From assembly GCA_022925895.1 (NCBI GenBank), contig JAKSYS010000466.1, positions 1 to 50,480 of the forward strand: DNA of 50,480 bases, read 5' to 3'. Positions 1 to 9,806 of the stretch are shown here, piece by piece. The stretch is from Fragilaria crotonensis. Taxonomy: Eukaryota; Bacillariophyta; Fragilariophyceae; Fragilariales; Fragilariaceae. The translations under genes and the position numbers were made by a program. The stretch's first letter is position 1. Each line of letters opens with the position of its first letter. The notes below the pieces were generated by a model. The model did not search any database. It saw only the letters and a list, made by a program, of their open reading frames with translations, and was not told the DNA's origin.

Positions 1-1237
1 CAAGATCGCTTCGAAATGACCCGAGTTGGTCATTTCTGAATGCCTTCCACAACGGAGATGATATCGAGAAATGCGTCTGAAGTAAATCTGATAAACAATT
101 CGGGTCTTGGGTCGTCAAGTTTTTGAGATTGTAGGGAACGAACTCGTGAAAGCGAAAGGCTCTTATGGAGAGATAAGAATGGATCTGAAGTCCACAGTCC
201 GCTTCACCTTGAACTGTAGTTCTCCGTCTGCGGCGGCCGTCACACTCCAGTACTGAGTTTTGAGGTCTCTCCTCACACTGTACTTCGAGCTCCGAGTACA
301 CCCAGTTTTAATGAATACGATAGATACTGCTGTATGGAGTAGGTGTGCGTCTCAGTTTATCAGTTTTCAGTAGATGTGGGGTGTGGGTATGCCTCAATAG
401 TCATTTTTCAGGGTAGCATCAGTAGCGTGCACATTCACACAAATGGAGTACTCGTACCAAGGAACAGTTGTGGCGTTGACTTTTATGCCGATGGTCCCGT
501 GGTAGTCGGTAGAAACCTTTTCCCAGTTGCACCTAAGACAGAACGTTGCCAATACTGTAGTAGTCTCGTGCTCGTCATGAGCAGCTGCATAGTTCACAGT
601 TCAGGGCATTCTACCGATCCAATTCGAAAGTAGAACATAATCTAGTTCGACCGCGTTTGCAGCATGTTGCTACTAAATCGTGTGAAAGTAGAACCACGAC
701 ATGAGACCTGAACTGAGGGAAGATGCGATTCTTTCCACCCTTTGTTCTGCTGGCAGCAGCAAGGAAAAATTCGTTTCGCCTTGTCATTCTCCTCACAGTA
801 TCGCCATCTCATGCTCCCTACACACTACATGAAATCTACAAGACTGAAAGAGGTAACCACGGTGGATGCCCTCCTTGATCCAATCTTCGAAGTCTAGCAC
901 AGATGCTGGGCGGTTCGACGGCGCAAGAATGGTTACATCGACAGCATTATTCGAATAGCTTTTGTGCGCCACCCGAGAAGAACTGCGCCTCCTTGGGGAT
1001 GCGATCAGCAACACATTCAGTTAGGAAAACACCACGGGATTAAGCCTGTTCGTACGACGGCGGATACTTTCGTTTCCTCCGTAATTCTTGAAAATTTGGA
1101 ATTCCAAGCATCGTCCTCCGAACTTTGTTGCTAGTGTCGATTTCCAGAACATGCCTTGAAACGGGTTGCGCACTTGAAGCTTATTCATACTGCAAATGAA
1201 GTTGTCGCCGTGGGATCAGCTACCAGACACTGTCAAA
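1..1237. other. spacer without a supported gene
   Basis: Only short ORFs on both strands, none with a recognisable domain or consistent frame. It contains one copy of the recurring decamer ACTCCAGTAC at 244-253 and scattered GTAC tetranucleotides around 285-300 and 445-460. The 3' end of the alpha-galactosidase gene lies just to the right. Confidence 0.5.
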
Positions 1238-3421
1238 CTATCGGTACCGTGTACTATCTGATAAGGCGTACGAGGATCTGATCCGACTGTGCGATTGCGA
1301 TTGCAATTGTGCAGTTCTCGACAATGGAATCAGACGAAGAACAGCCATGTCGTGTCCCAAAACATCCAGTTGCACACTTTCGCCTGGGTGAACCACGTCT
1401 AAATCCCTTGCGTTCCAAGAATCACGAACCAGATACGATTGTCGAAGTGGTGGCAACGACGATGAAGTAGCCATAGCAGTAGCAGTAGCAGTCATTGTTG
1501 TCGTGAGTGACTCCAGTGGGATTGAAATGGGCGTGGAATCATGCCCTCGGTTAACGAATGCCACCACGATACTGCCGCCTGAAAGTGGCCCGGTCCATAC
1601 CTCACAAATTCCGGATTCTGTGCCAGTGTTGGCAGTGGACAACACATGCGCCAGACAGTTATGCCGGGAGGTTGGTACTTTAGGTGTGAGGATGTAGCCA
1701 TCTTCCTTGTCCTGGTTCTGCATTTCGATGTGATTCATCGACGCCGTAAACAGCGAGTGTCGCAACATCCCTTCTACCGGAGAGTAGTACCACATTTGCT
1801 CTGGTTCGTAGTTTTCACATGAGCGAGAAGTGCACGAATCTTGATCCATTGGCTTCACCAATATCAAACTGCCTTCACCGTAGGCCCGATCCGATACAGG
1901 ATAGCTGTCTCGACCGTGGACCTGAGAGTACAATGCCGTTGCCGAAATGGCGAGTGCCAATTTAACCTCCACATTAGTTATACTTGTGACGGTCGTTATC
2001 CCTTTGTCGAACAGCCACAGTTGACTGGGTGCTCCTGTGCACGGAAGGAGAACAACAGTGGTTCCATTCGATTGAGCAAGACATCGACCGGTCGCTTCGT
2101 TTCGAATCTCATAATGAGTCATCGAATCAGTTTGGCTGCCAGAATCCACAACTTTCCAAAGTCGGGTGTCGACTGTGCCCGGACCAGCTCTGGGAACACC
2201 GTGCATGTCGTGGGCGACTTGTCGACTGTAGAGGAGAGACTGATCCGGAAATGAACAATCTTCAATATCAACCTTCCAGGGTACCGGCAATCCATCGATC
2301 AGCACTTTTCGTGCTGGGATGCCAAGGACATCTTGGTTTATCTCAATCACTTCCCGGTTTGTGATGATATCAAGTATATTTCGATCTAGATCGAACAGAT
2401 CCGTCGATACTATCAGTGGTGCTTTCATAATGGCCCAAAGTCCAAAATAAACTCGATTCTCTCCGATCGTGAGGCCGTTATGGACATTAATCATGTCAGG
2501 ATCATTCCAACCGGCCCTGGGACCTGCCAGAGGAGCCCATTTGTCGGCCATATCCGCCCGATCCAATATTGCGTCCCACGTTCCTTCAATGTCCACACCT
2601 GTCCTCCACATGTTTGCCACTTGACTGGATTGCGCCGGATCCGGATGTATACTAAATGGTTCAATCGACAGTACCATGGGTCGTCCTGTCGCATTCAATG
2701 CATCACGCATGGCACGAAATCGGACCGACGAATCCAACGCATAACTTGCACAATTATCACTCTTGACATAGTCCACTCCCCACGATGCCCAAACTGCAGC
2801 ATCGTGTCGTTCGTGATACAATTGTCCAGGATTTTCGCCACACGTAACAGCAGATGCCGCACCGTATATACCAAAGTAGAACGACAAATTATGAAGTCGT
2901 TCCACCACAACAGGCAAACTGCTCGGATACAGTGTTTCATTCCATCGAATCGTTCCAGTCGACGCATCGCGTGTCGATTCTTCCCAACCCTCATCCGTGT
3001 TGATGTACCGGTACCCCACAGTCCGCATCCCATGGTCGAGCATAAATTCTGCAACCCGCAGCAGCCCCACTTCATTCTGAAGCGCTTTTCCTGCCATGTA
3101 ACTGTTGAATCCCATGGGAGGTGTGAGAGCCACACCATTGTCTAGTGCATATGTCATTGTTCGTATTCCTGATGACGTCATTGTAATTGTTACAAGAAGG
3201 AATCGTGGCAGCATCGGCACCATCATCAGTCTGTTCCCGAACAAGGAGGATGGAAACAAGAAGACCAAGTGCAGGAAACAGCAAAGTTTCATCACGGTCG
3301 ATCGCTGTCGCGGACAACGACCCGTTGGTCGGGACATGAACTCCATCATCGTAACCAGCTGGCGTCTCCCAGTATCCTGTTGTGTACGCCGTACTCTAGA
3401 GTAGATTGTTGATTCTCTCAA
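1238..3421 (-). CDS. alpha-galactosidase (GH27) with a ricin-B-like insert
   Basis: A secreted-type glycoside hydrolase expected to release terminal alpha-linked galactose from glycans or glycolipids. The GH27 barrel starts near residue 94 (GVALTPPMGFNSY). The nucleophile is D222 in the YVKSDNC motif and the acid/base is D277 in the WRTGVDIEG motif; GWNDPDM follows at 304-310. The C-terminal beta domain with the family VNRG and RDSW signatures lies at about 607-705. Between barrel and beta domain, at about 436-590, is a ricin-B-like segment (QLWLF, EQMWYY), which ordinary GH27 enzymes lack; the total of 727 residues is correspondingly long. The ORF opens at M1, but M44 begins a strongly hydrophobic stretch ending near TYA-LDNG (about residue 92), so M44 may be the true start of a signal peptide. 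It is a single exon. It is divergent from the DUF1764 gene, about 500 bases away. The enzyme class is secure; substrate and location are inferred. Confidence 0.9.
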   Translation of the reverse strand: MRESTIYSRVRRTQQDTGRRQLVTMMEFMSRPTGRCPRQRSTVMKLCCFLHLVFLFPSSLFGNRLMMVPMLPRFLLVTITMTSSGIRTMTYALDNGVALTPPMGFNSYMAGKALQNEVGLLRVAEFMLDHGMRTVGYRYINTDEGWEESTRDASTGTIRWNETLYPSSLPVVVERLHNLSFYFGIYGAASAVTCGENPGQLYHERHDAAVWASWGVDYVKSDNCASYALDSSVRFRAMRDALNATGRPMVLSIEPFSIHPDPAQSSQVANMWRTGVDIEGTWDAILDRADMADKWAPLAGPRAGWNDPDMINVHNGLTIGENRVYFGLWAIMKAPLIVSTDLFDLDRNILDIITNREVIEINQDVLGIPARKVLIDGLPVPWKVDIEDCSFPDQSLLYSRQVAHDMHGVPRAGPGTVDTRLWKVVDSGSQTDSMTHYEIRNEATGRCLAQSNGTTVVLLPCTGAPSQLWLFDKGITTVTSITNVEVKLALAISATALYSQVHGRDSYPVSDRAYGEGSLILVKPMDQDSCTSRSCENYEPEQMWYYSPVEGMLRHSLFTASMNHIEMQNQDKEDGYILTPKVPTSRHNCLAHVLSTANTGTESGICEVWTGPLSGGSIVVAFVNRGHDSTPISIPLESLTTTMTATATAMATSSSLPPLRQSYLVRDSWNARDLDVVHPGESVQLDVLGHDMAVLRLIPLSRTAQLQSQSHSRIRSSYALSDSTRYR

Positions 3422-3589
3422 ACAATATATGCCTCACTTCTAAATCAGGATGATAAAGAATAAGTCACAATGAGTTCTGCATGGGTATGACATCCATGAC
3501 ATACCTGAACGACGGATTGAAATCTGATGAGAAGGTGAGAAAGGAAAGATATCCAAGATCCGATCTGACCGCTGATTTACGCATGTAAA

Positions 3590-3735
3590 CCCAGTACCTG
3601 GTACTGCAGTACCCCAGTGCCCCCGTGCATGCAGTACTAGTACCAGGACTACAAGAACCGTACTTTGTAGTTTGTAGTACTCCGTACTCCGTACAGTACA
3701 TGTATGGCTGACGCAATTGGTGCTCGGAGCTCGGA
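3590..3735. repeat. GTAC-rich cluster in a divergent spacer
   Basis: Dense interleaved GTAC, AGTACT and GGTACT words (for example CCTGGTACTGCAGTACCCC and ACTCCGTACTCCGTAC) lie between the alpha-galactosidase and DUF1764 starts. Similar clusters recur in many spacers of this window. The function is unknown; a promoter-linked or decayed-repeat origin are both possible. Confidence 0.5.
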
Positions 3736-3924
3736 GTACGCGTTGTTTCTCCTGATGCATTCCACATTCCCAACCACTCATCGAGTCCCTCAGAAAATGA
3801 AAAAACGCGGAAGAGACTACAATTCAGTTTATCGTTGTCGTCTCTCATCATTCCTCTCCAACGACAAGAGTCTTGTGATATTGTTTGACGGACGGCTGTC
3901 ACAAGAGAGAAACTACTAGTCATC

Positions 3925-4359
3925 ATGTCGAAACGGGAACGGCAGGCATCCCAGTCCTTATCATCGTCATCTGCCTCGACGAAGAAAACGAAAACTACCA
4001 AGGGAATTGCCGAATTGGACGACATTTTTGCCACCAAAAAGGCGGCTGCCGTCGAGAAGAAAGAAGAGGAAGAAAAGATAGCAACGGAAGTGGCGAAATT
4101 CAAATCTGGCAATAATAAGCCTCGTACTGCTAGTAGTGGTAGTGCTACCTCCAAAAAATTGACCCATTCTCGTCACGACGTGGAGGATGTCCCGCCGAAT
4201 GCATGGGTGGACGATGGATTAGGAGGGAAATTCAATCGAGAAGGATACACGGGTCGAGTCGAGGGTGGGGTCAAAGTCTTCAAGGCGCATCTATTCAACA
4301 AGAAGAACTTTGGTCAATCGAAAGATTGCCCATTTGATTGCGATTGTTGTTATATATAA
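3925..4359 (+). CDS. DUF1764 family protein
   Basis: A 144-residue protein of unknown function. The N-terminal 80 residues are basic and Ser/Lys/Glu-rich (KKTKTTKG, then a coiled-coil-like EKKEEEEKIATEVAKFK). The conserved C-terminal core contains DGLGGKFNREGYTGRVEGG and ends with FGQSKDCPFDCDCCYI; that CPFDCDCC tail is the hallmark of DUF1764 proteins as I know them. The cysteine/aspartate-rich end suggests metal binding, which is inference. It is a single exon with length typical of the family. It is convergent with PAM16, whose stop codon is 184 bases downstream. No molecular role is established for the family that I can state. Confidence 0.85.
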   Translation: MSKRERQASQSLSSSSASTKKTKTTKGIAELDDIFATKKAAAVEKKEEEEKIATEVAKFKSGNNKPRTASSGSATSKKLTHSRHDVEDVPPNAWVDDGLGGKFNREGYTGRVEGGVKVFKAHLFNKKNFGQSKDCPFDCDCCYI

Positions 4360-4543
4360 ATACAGCACACATGTCTATCACTATATCGCCAGACCGTTCA
4401 ATTTCGCACAAATTGTTACCCCAAAAGAACGAAGCATCATGATTCGTCATTTCATTTTGTCAATATTCATTATCAACCTTGGTTCGTCGTGTGACAAAAA
4501 CGAAAACCACGACTTTTGCCAGAAATCAATCGATCGGTCTGCA

Positions 4544-5047
4544 TCACTTTTGAGACGCTTCCTTCTCTCGTGCTTCCTTGTCTTCCAATTTCTTTTCTGC
4601 AATGAACTGATCCAGCATTTGTTTCGCTCTGTATACCTTGCTTTGCAAATAGAACGAACCTCCCTTTTCAACCGCATTGGCAGCAAAGTATTTCTCAAAT
4701 TGCTGTGGCGTTTCGTGAGTTTTCATTAACAAAATAATCATTCCCATTTCTCATATTCACAAACACACTCCCAAAACCACATATACAATACACATATAGA
4801 CACTCATATCACATACCTTCTCCACTGCTTCCGCAGTCGCTTCCGCTTCCGATAAATTCAAAATCTGCAACGCTTCCGATTTCGAAACCTCTCGTCGCAA
4901 CATGGTTGTTGCCGTTTGGGTCGCATCAACACCATTGCGACGAGCATTCTGAATGGCTTGCGAATATGCTGCCGGGATGGCCCTGGCCAAGACCGCCACA
5001 AGCGGAACAATTACTTGAGCAATAATGCGACCAATTGGAAGGACCAT
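4544..5047 (-). CDS. PAM16: mitochondrial import motor subunit PAM16/TIM16
   Basis: A J-like protein of the TIM23 presequence translocase motor, which pairs with the J-protein PAM18 to control mtHsp70. There are two exons on the minus strand: 5047-4817 and 4702-4544. The 114-base intron (4816-4703) has donor GTATGT and acceptor CACAG and lies between codons. The spliced product has 129 residues. The N-terminus (MVLPIGRIIAQVIVPLVAVL) is the usual hydrophobic membrane-associating segment. Next come ALQILNLSEAEA and, from exon 2, the diagnostic GGSFYLQSKVYRAKQMLD. As expected for PAM16, the J-domain HPD tripeptide is absent. The start at 5047 was preferred over an upstream in-frame ATG (5092) because the family begins just before the hydrophobic segment. 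The tail is charged (KKLEDKEAREKEASQK). Confidence 0.92.
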
Positions 5048-5920
5048 GATATATGATATAGGATGATGTTTGATTGTTTCTGTGATGTGCAATGCTGCCT
5101 CGAACGACGCTTTTAATTGTTGTGATAAGAAGAAGTGCAGTATGAACGGCAGATATCTGGAATACGTCAGTTCCGCAGGATTGGCAAACTATGCTGAAGG
5201 AGTGGACAAAAGGAACAAGACAGAAAATGAAGGTTGGGGAGTTTCTTGGATGCAGATGTGGCAGAGTGCGAACGGCATCGATGCCCTTGCTTAAGACTGT
5301 GGACTGTGCGCTCACCGACGTCTGTCGATGGTCGATGGCGTGTGCGTAGACGAGGAATGTACAGTACTGGCGTATCAGTACCCCCGTACCAATTACCTGG
5401 AACCGTTCGTTAAATGACTGGTTTCTACGAGTATTGGATATAAAACATATAACATATCATATTTAATTTGTCGTATGCGTAATGCGCAGGCGTGGTATGC
5501 GCATTCTTTACAATTATATACATGTAAAAATTAACATTTCGCACACCATCCCTGTCTGAAGATACACACATAATGAACGACTGCGATAGCCTGACCGTCC
5601 CGTAGGTTCCACGTGTTTCCTGGTACTCGTAGTTTTGGGATGCTCGTGTCTATCAACATGGATTTGGATTTAATTGTCTAACCAAGCGGTCTCGTAGTCC
5701 TCGTACAGTAGTAGTATTAAACTACAGGAGTACAGTAAACACAGAACTGCGCAACAAAGCCACATTTCCAGCGGGAACTCGCACCAGACATTGATACGAT
5801 CAGATAGTGCAGCGATTTAGGATCCAAGAGTGGAAGAGCAGGTCAGGTTGGTGACTGTGTTAGATTTTCCAACATCCGAACGTTGCATACGCTATCTCCG
5901 AAGACTTTTAACAGATAACG
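5048..5920. other. divergent spacer between PAM16 and the CaMK kinase
   Basis: No supported gene. It contains GTAC-rich stretches at about 5356-5400 and 5700-5740 and presumably both promoters. No clear TATA box was identified. Confidence 0.5.
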
Positions 5921-7313
5921 ATGGGAGATTGCTGTTCGAAAGAGGCTGATCAGGGCACCACTCCGGCTGCTGCGAAAGCGTCGACCCGTCCAAATCAGGT
6001 GAGGGAATCTCACTTCGATGAATATTCGGGATGTCCTTTGACACCATTGGAGGAAAATCCGTGAAAATCAGCAATCTAACCCCCTTCTCCCCTCTTTCAG
6101 AACAACTCTTCAGAACCACGACAATCAGCTCCTCTTGAGGGCTCGTCTAGCAACAAGTCCTTCACCGACCTCTACAAACTTGGCAAACAGGTACGAATCA
6201 AAACATTGGCGCTGTTGTTTGTCGGTATATAGCCGTTAAATCTCACGATCGCTCTACCGTACTCTGTATTTTTGACAACTGTAGCTTGGTGAAGGAGCTT
6301 TTTCTGTCGTTAAAGATGGCGTCCATAAACAATCTGGCAATTCCTTTGCCATCAAGATTGTCACCAAGGCGAAATTGACTCAGGAAGATGAGGACGCATT
6401 GAAGGACGAGATTGCAGTTCTGAAAGAGCTTAAGCATCAACACATCATCAGGTTGTATGATGTCTTTGATGAAAGTCAATACTACTATCTCGTGACTGAG
6501 AAAATGAGTGGAGGTGAACTGTTCGATCGAATCGTCCAGAAGTCGTACTATAACGAGAAGGAAGCTCGTGATGTTTGCAAGATTCTCTTTGAAGCTCTGC
6601 GATATTGTCATTCTCACAAGGTGGCTCATCGCGATTTGAAGCCAGAGAATTTGCTGTTGTTTGTAAGTGTGGTTGCTTGTTGCTGCGACAACGATATGTG
6701 TATTCGTGTTGATTATTCATATCACATTGTGTCTTACCCTCGTTTGATTCTTCTGTGTCCGTTATTTTTGCAGTCGGAGCACAACGACAGTGACATTAAG
6801 ATTGCCGACTTTGGCTTTGCGAAAAAATGCCTTGCACCAAACTCCCTCACAACGCAGTGCGGTACTCCTGGGTATGTGGCCCCCGAAATTCTGGAGGGCG
6901 TCCCATATGACACCAAGGCCGATATGTGGTCACTTGGTGTGATTATGTATATTTTGCTCGGTGGGTACCCACCGTTTATTGAACAGAATCAGCGCGATTT
7001 GTTCCGCAAGATTCGCAAGGGTCAATACGAATTCCATGAGGAATACTGGGGCCAAGTGTCTAGTGATGCCAAGGAGTTGATCGCGTCCCTTTTGACTGTG
7101 AGCCCGGCGAGACGCTTGAGTGGAAGTGAGGCCCTCCTTAACAAGTGGATCATGGGTGACGATGCCAAGCTCGCCGGTAAAGATCTTGGCAAGAACTTGG
7201 AGGAATTCAAGAGGTTCAATGCGAGGCGCAAGTTCAAGGGTGCGGTGAAGGCTGTGATGGCGTCCAACAAGATTACAAGCTTGGGAGAAAACTTCCGACT
7301 GAATTTGGACTAG
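5921..7313 (+). CDS. CaMK-type protein kinase with an acylatable N-terminus
   Basis: A Ser/Thr kinase of the Ca2+/calmodulin-dependent family. Four exons (5921-5998, 6101-6190, 6285-6662, 6774-7313) are joined by GT-AG introns, all between codons, giving 361 residues. The N-terminus MGDCCSKEAD fits N-myristoylation at Gly2 with palmitoylation at Cys4/Cys5, so membrane anchoring is likely. Kinase landmarks: glycine loop LGEGAFSVV (57-65), K80 in FAIK, catalytic D173 in AHRDLKPEN, D194 in DFGFAKK, and GTPGYVAPE. After the catalytic domain, residues about 331-348 (NARRKFKGAVKAVMASNK) resemble the autoinhibitory/calmodulin-binding helix of CaMKI/II. There are no EF hands, so it is not a CDPK. The third intron (6663-6773) happens to stay open, so an unspliced reading would insert about 37 residues after PENLLLF. 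It is convergent with the bS21m-like gene. Confidence 0.9.
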
Positions 7314-7511
7314 GGAGTGAAACGTGTTCATTTGTGGCTTCGTCGTTGTCAGCGGTTTTGTCAGCGTTTGATTTTTTAAACATCGTCTACTAGTAGGGTT
7401 TGCAACGAAAGATCACGTAGCGCGTTCAAAAGAATCTTTTATTATTTTTTGAAAAATCTCGTGGTCAGCCTAGCTTAAACCTTGCCAATAACAGATGCGA
7501 GGTAGTATTTC

Positions 7512-8112
7512 TTAGTACTCGTCATCGTCATCAATATGCGGTTGTTCGAGACGGCGCTTGAGTTTGATGTATTTGATCAAGTCGCCGACTGCTTGTTCCC
7601 TTCTCCTCCAAATCTTGGTAAGCTTCAAGCGCTTTTTCTTTTTGGTTGGCTTTTCGTAGTACTTCAAGATATCGGATGAGGCTGTATATGAAATGTATTG
7701 GCGATTCGCGTTGTGCGTCGAGTGTTTGTTGAGATTTCCATGGCACAAACAAGCATAGTATGACATGTAGAGTCACAGGAGCGAAGCATGTAGGATAAAG
7801 TTCAGTTGAGAATCGAAAATTGTGAGCAACTCTAGGTTCAGTAGACGACAACAATATGACAACAAGTAGAACAATGGTAACAAAGGGGCACGTACGATTA
7901 GCCTTGAGATTGGCTCCGGCAAACCACACGGCAGGATCACCTTTGACAGCCATTTTCCCAGTAAATTTATTTCGTCCCTTGGCTAAATGGATCTGCCAGT
8001 TGTGGCGAATTTGTTGTCCATGAAATTGAAATGGTTGAGGTAGTACTCTTTGGAATAGAACATTCCTTGCTGAACTCAGAAACGAAAGAGAAACCATGGT
8101 GAATTGTTGCAT
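7512..8112 (-). CDS. probable mitochondrial ribosomal protein bS21m
   Basis: Two exons on the minus strand: 8112-7896 and 7681-7512, with a 214-base intron (donor GTACGT, acceptor ATACAG, one base into a codon). Splicing joins GANLKAN to PSSDILKYYEKPTKKKKRLK. The YYEKPT-basic run is the signature I associate with bS21 (consensus F/YYEKPT followed by Arg/Lys). The N-terminus, from M1 or M6 (MVSLSFLSSARNVLFQR), is hydrophobic, Ser/Arg-rich and free of acidic residues, as in mitochondrial presequences. The C-terminus has an extra basic-to-acidic extension ending PHIDDDDEY. At about 128 residues it is longer than bacterial S21. Identification rests on one short motif plus the presequence, so other small basic organellar proteins remain possible. 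It is divergent from the QueH gene across a 176-base GTAC-rich spacer. Confidence 0.5.
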
Positions 8113-8159
8113 GCACCGAATGATGCGAGGGACAAGCTATCGCTGTTACTAAGAACTAG

Positions 8160-8335
8160 CTAGCAGTACAGTACTGCACTGTACTGGAGTACTAGTACTG
8201 ATACTACGATGTGTGCATACCAGAATGACATTCGTGTTTACATAGTATTACAGTACTTGTCCTACTACTAGGGACCTGGTACAATTGAATGTACTGTACC
8301 TCGAACTTGATACAGTACCTCGTACCAGTACTGTC
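8160..8335. repeat. GTAC-rich cluster, divergent promoter region
   Basis: This is one of the densest clusters: overlapping AGTACT, GTACTG and CAGTAC words, including the exact decamer GTACTGGAGT at 8181-8190. It lies between the bS21m-like and QueH starts and extends into the first codons of the longest QueH reading frame, which favours the later QueH start. Confidence 0.5.
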
Positions 8336-9418
8336 AAACATCAACCATCAACTGTCTGTCAAACGTCAGCAAACAGAAGAAACGAAACATCGCAATATCA
8401 CACATGTAATTGAATCTAATACATCATCGCACGGAATCCTCCGACCGAGTACATGGAGGATGCCAACAGTGCTCTCTTACGATGACGGCGTCCCGCTGTT
8501 GGACGATTCTGCACCAGACTGGGCAATTGCGGCGAGTCAAAGGTTGCAAGCCAAACGAGACAGTACCGGATCATCATCATCATCGATGATTGTTCTTCCA
8601 AAAGGAGTCACTCGGGTCTTATTGCATTCTTGCTGTGCTCCATGTTCGGGCGCCATGGTGGAAGAAATGAAATCATCTTCGCTCCTCGAGGAGGTTGTTG
8701 TATTCTTCTACAATCCAAACATTCATCCGCGCAAGGAATATGAAACTCGCAAAGACGAAAACAAGAAATGGTGTGACAGGATCGGCGTCGAGTTCATCGA
8801 TGTCGATTACGACGTCGAACACTGGTACAGTCGCGTCAAGGGCATGGAATTCGATCCTGAACGAGGCCGACGATGTACGGAATGCTTTGACATGCGCATG
8901 GAACGAACGGCCCTCTACGCATTCGAGCATGGCTTTCATGCCATTGCCACCACCAATGCCACATCGCGATGGAAGGATGTCAATCAAGTGGATGAAAGCG
9001 GACGCCTTGCGGCGGCGCGGTATGGTGAGGCAGTACAATATTGGTCACATGATTGGCAATCGGATGAAATGACGATGCGCAAGTATCAAGTCAGTGCCAA
9101 AGAAAGGTTCTATAAGCAAGAATATTGTGGATGTTCCTACTCGTTGCGCGATTCCAATGATTGGCGAAAAGCGAATGGGATACCGAAGATACAGATCGGA
9201 GGTGACGTTGCAGGATTGGGCGAGAGGTATTTTCTGATCCGCTTGTAGACGCACAAGAAGAATCCCAAACTGTTGTGGACGAATTCTTTGCGCAGGCGAA
9301 GGAACTGGCAAGAGCGGGTGAAGATCGGATGGAGAGAAAGAAACGATTAGAAGTGTACAAAGAGAGACGAAAGAATGAAGCTTCAGATGGAGTTGTTAAT
9401 GGTCTCAACAATTGGTAG
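8289..9418 (+). CDS. queH: QueH-like epoxyqueuosine reductase
   Basis: Expected to reduce epoxyqueuosine to queuosine in tRNA, the last step of queuosine synthesis. Family landmarks, numbered from 8289: LLHSCCAPCS with paired cysteines (111-120), NPNIHPRKEYETR (142-154), RRCTECFDMR with a second cysteine pair (196, 199), and the YCGC pair (280, 282). These match the cysteine/metal-site layout of QueH (formerly DUF208). The start is uncertain: M58 (base 8460) is likelier, because the first 57 residues overlap a GTAC-rich repeat and look non-conserved. The main frame stops at 9248, but a sensible tail (DAQEESQTVVDEFFAQAKEL) continues to a stop at 9416-9418 in another frame. A one-base loss in the GGG run near 9218 explains this best; a 47-base intron (9202-9248) is the alternative. 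Convergent with the sulfotransferase-like gene. Confidence 0.85.
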
Positions 9419-9806
9419 GCTTCGACGGTTATCGAGTGCTGTATGACATTCTACAGTAACCTCGTAACTCCTAGTAGTGCAATCACAAATGGAGTACCAT
9501 TAATTCACATCATGTACACGATCCTTCACCCTTGCGTACTCGGTGAAGTTTGAATTGCTCTAGAGGAAAGGTGATAGTAGATAGTAATGGTTTCCGTGAG
9601 TAATACAGGAGTATTTCCTAATTGTACCGTACTCCAGTTGTACTATAGCTAAGAGTATCTGTAATTGTGGGAGGGGTCCATCCATAATCCATATAACGCC
9701 CCTCAATGCCCGTTCGTACTGGAGTACTAAAATCTTTCCGGTTCGTACGCTTCAGCTACCACGTTATTAAGCGAAAGGACTTGCATGCACTACTTATGAC
9801 TGGTGG
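9419..9806. other. convergent 3' spacer
   Basis: No supported gene. It carries the decamer GTACTGGAGT at 9716-9725 and several other GTAC words, lying between the 3' ends of the QueH and sulfotransferase-like genes. Confidence 0.5.

Noticed and set aside
2480-3145. 221-codon plus-strand ORF inside the alpha-galactosidase gene
   Set aside because: Antisense to a well-supported GH27 catalytic domain, with no recognisable domain of its own.
3590-3735. GTAC clusters as SBP/CRR1-type copper-response elements
   Set aside because: That GTAC-core system is known from green algae and plants. Nothing here shows such a factor, and the clusters also occur in 3' spacers and an intron.
5921-7313. CDPK (EF-hand kinase) identity
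   Set aside because: No EF hands after the kinase domain; the protein ends soon after a CaMK-like regulatory helix.
9202-9248. 47-base intron to join the QueH body to its tail
   Set aside because: Possible, but shorter than every other intron in the window (100-214 bases by my splicing; most above 90). A one-base homopolymer loss also explains it and fits three other genes, so I prefer that without excluding the intron.
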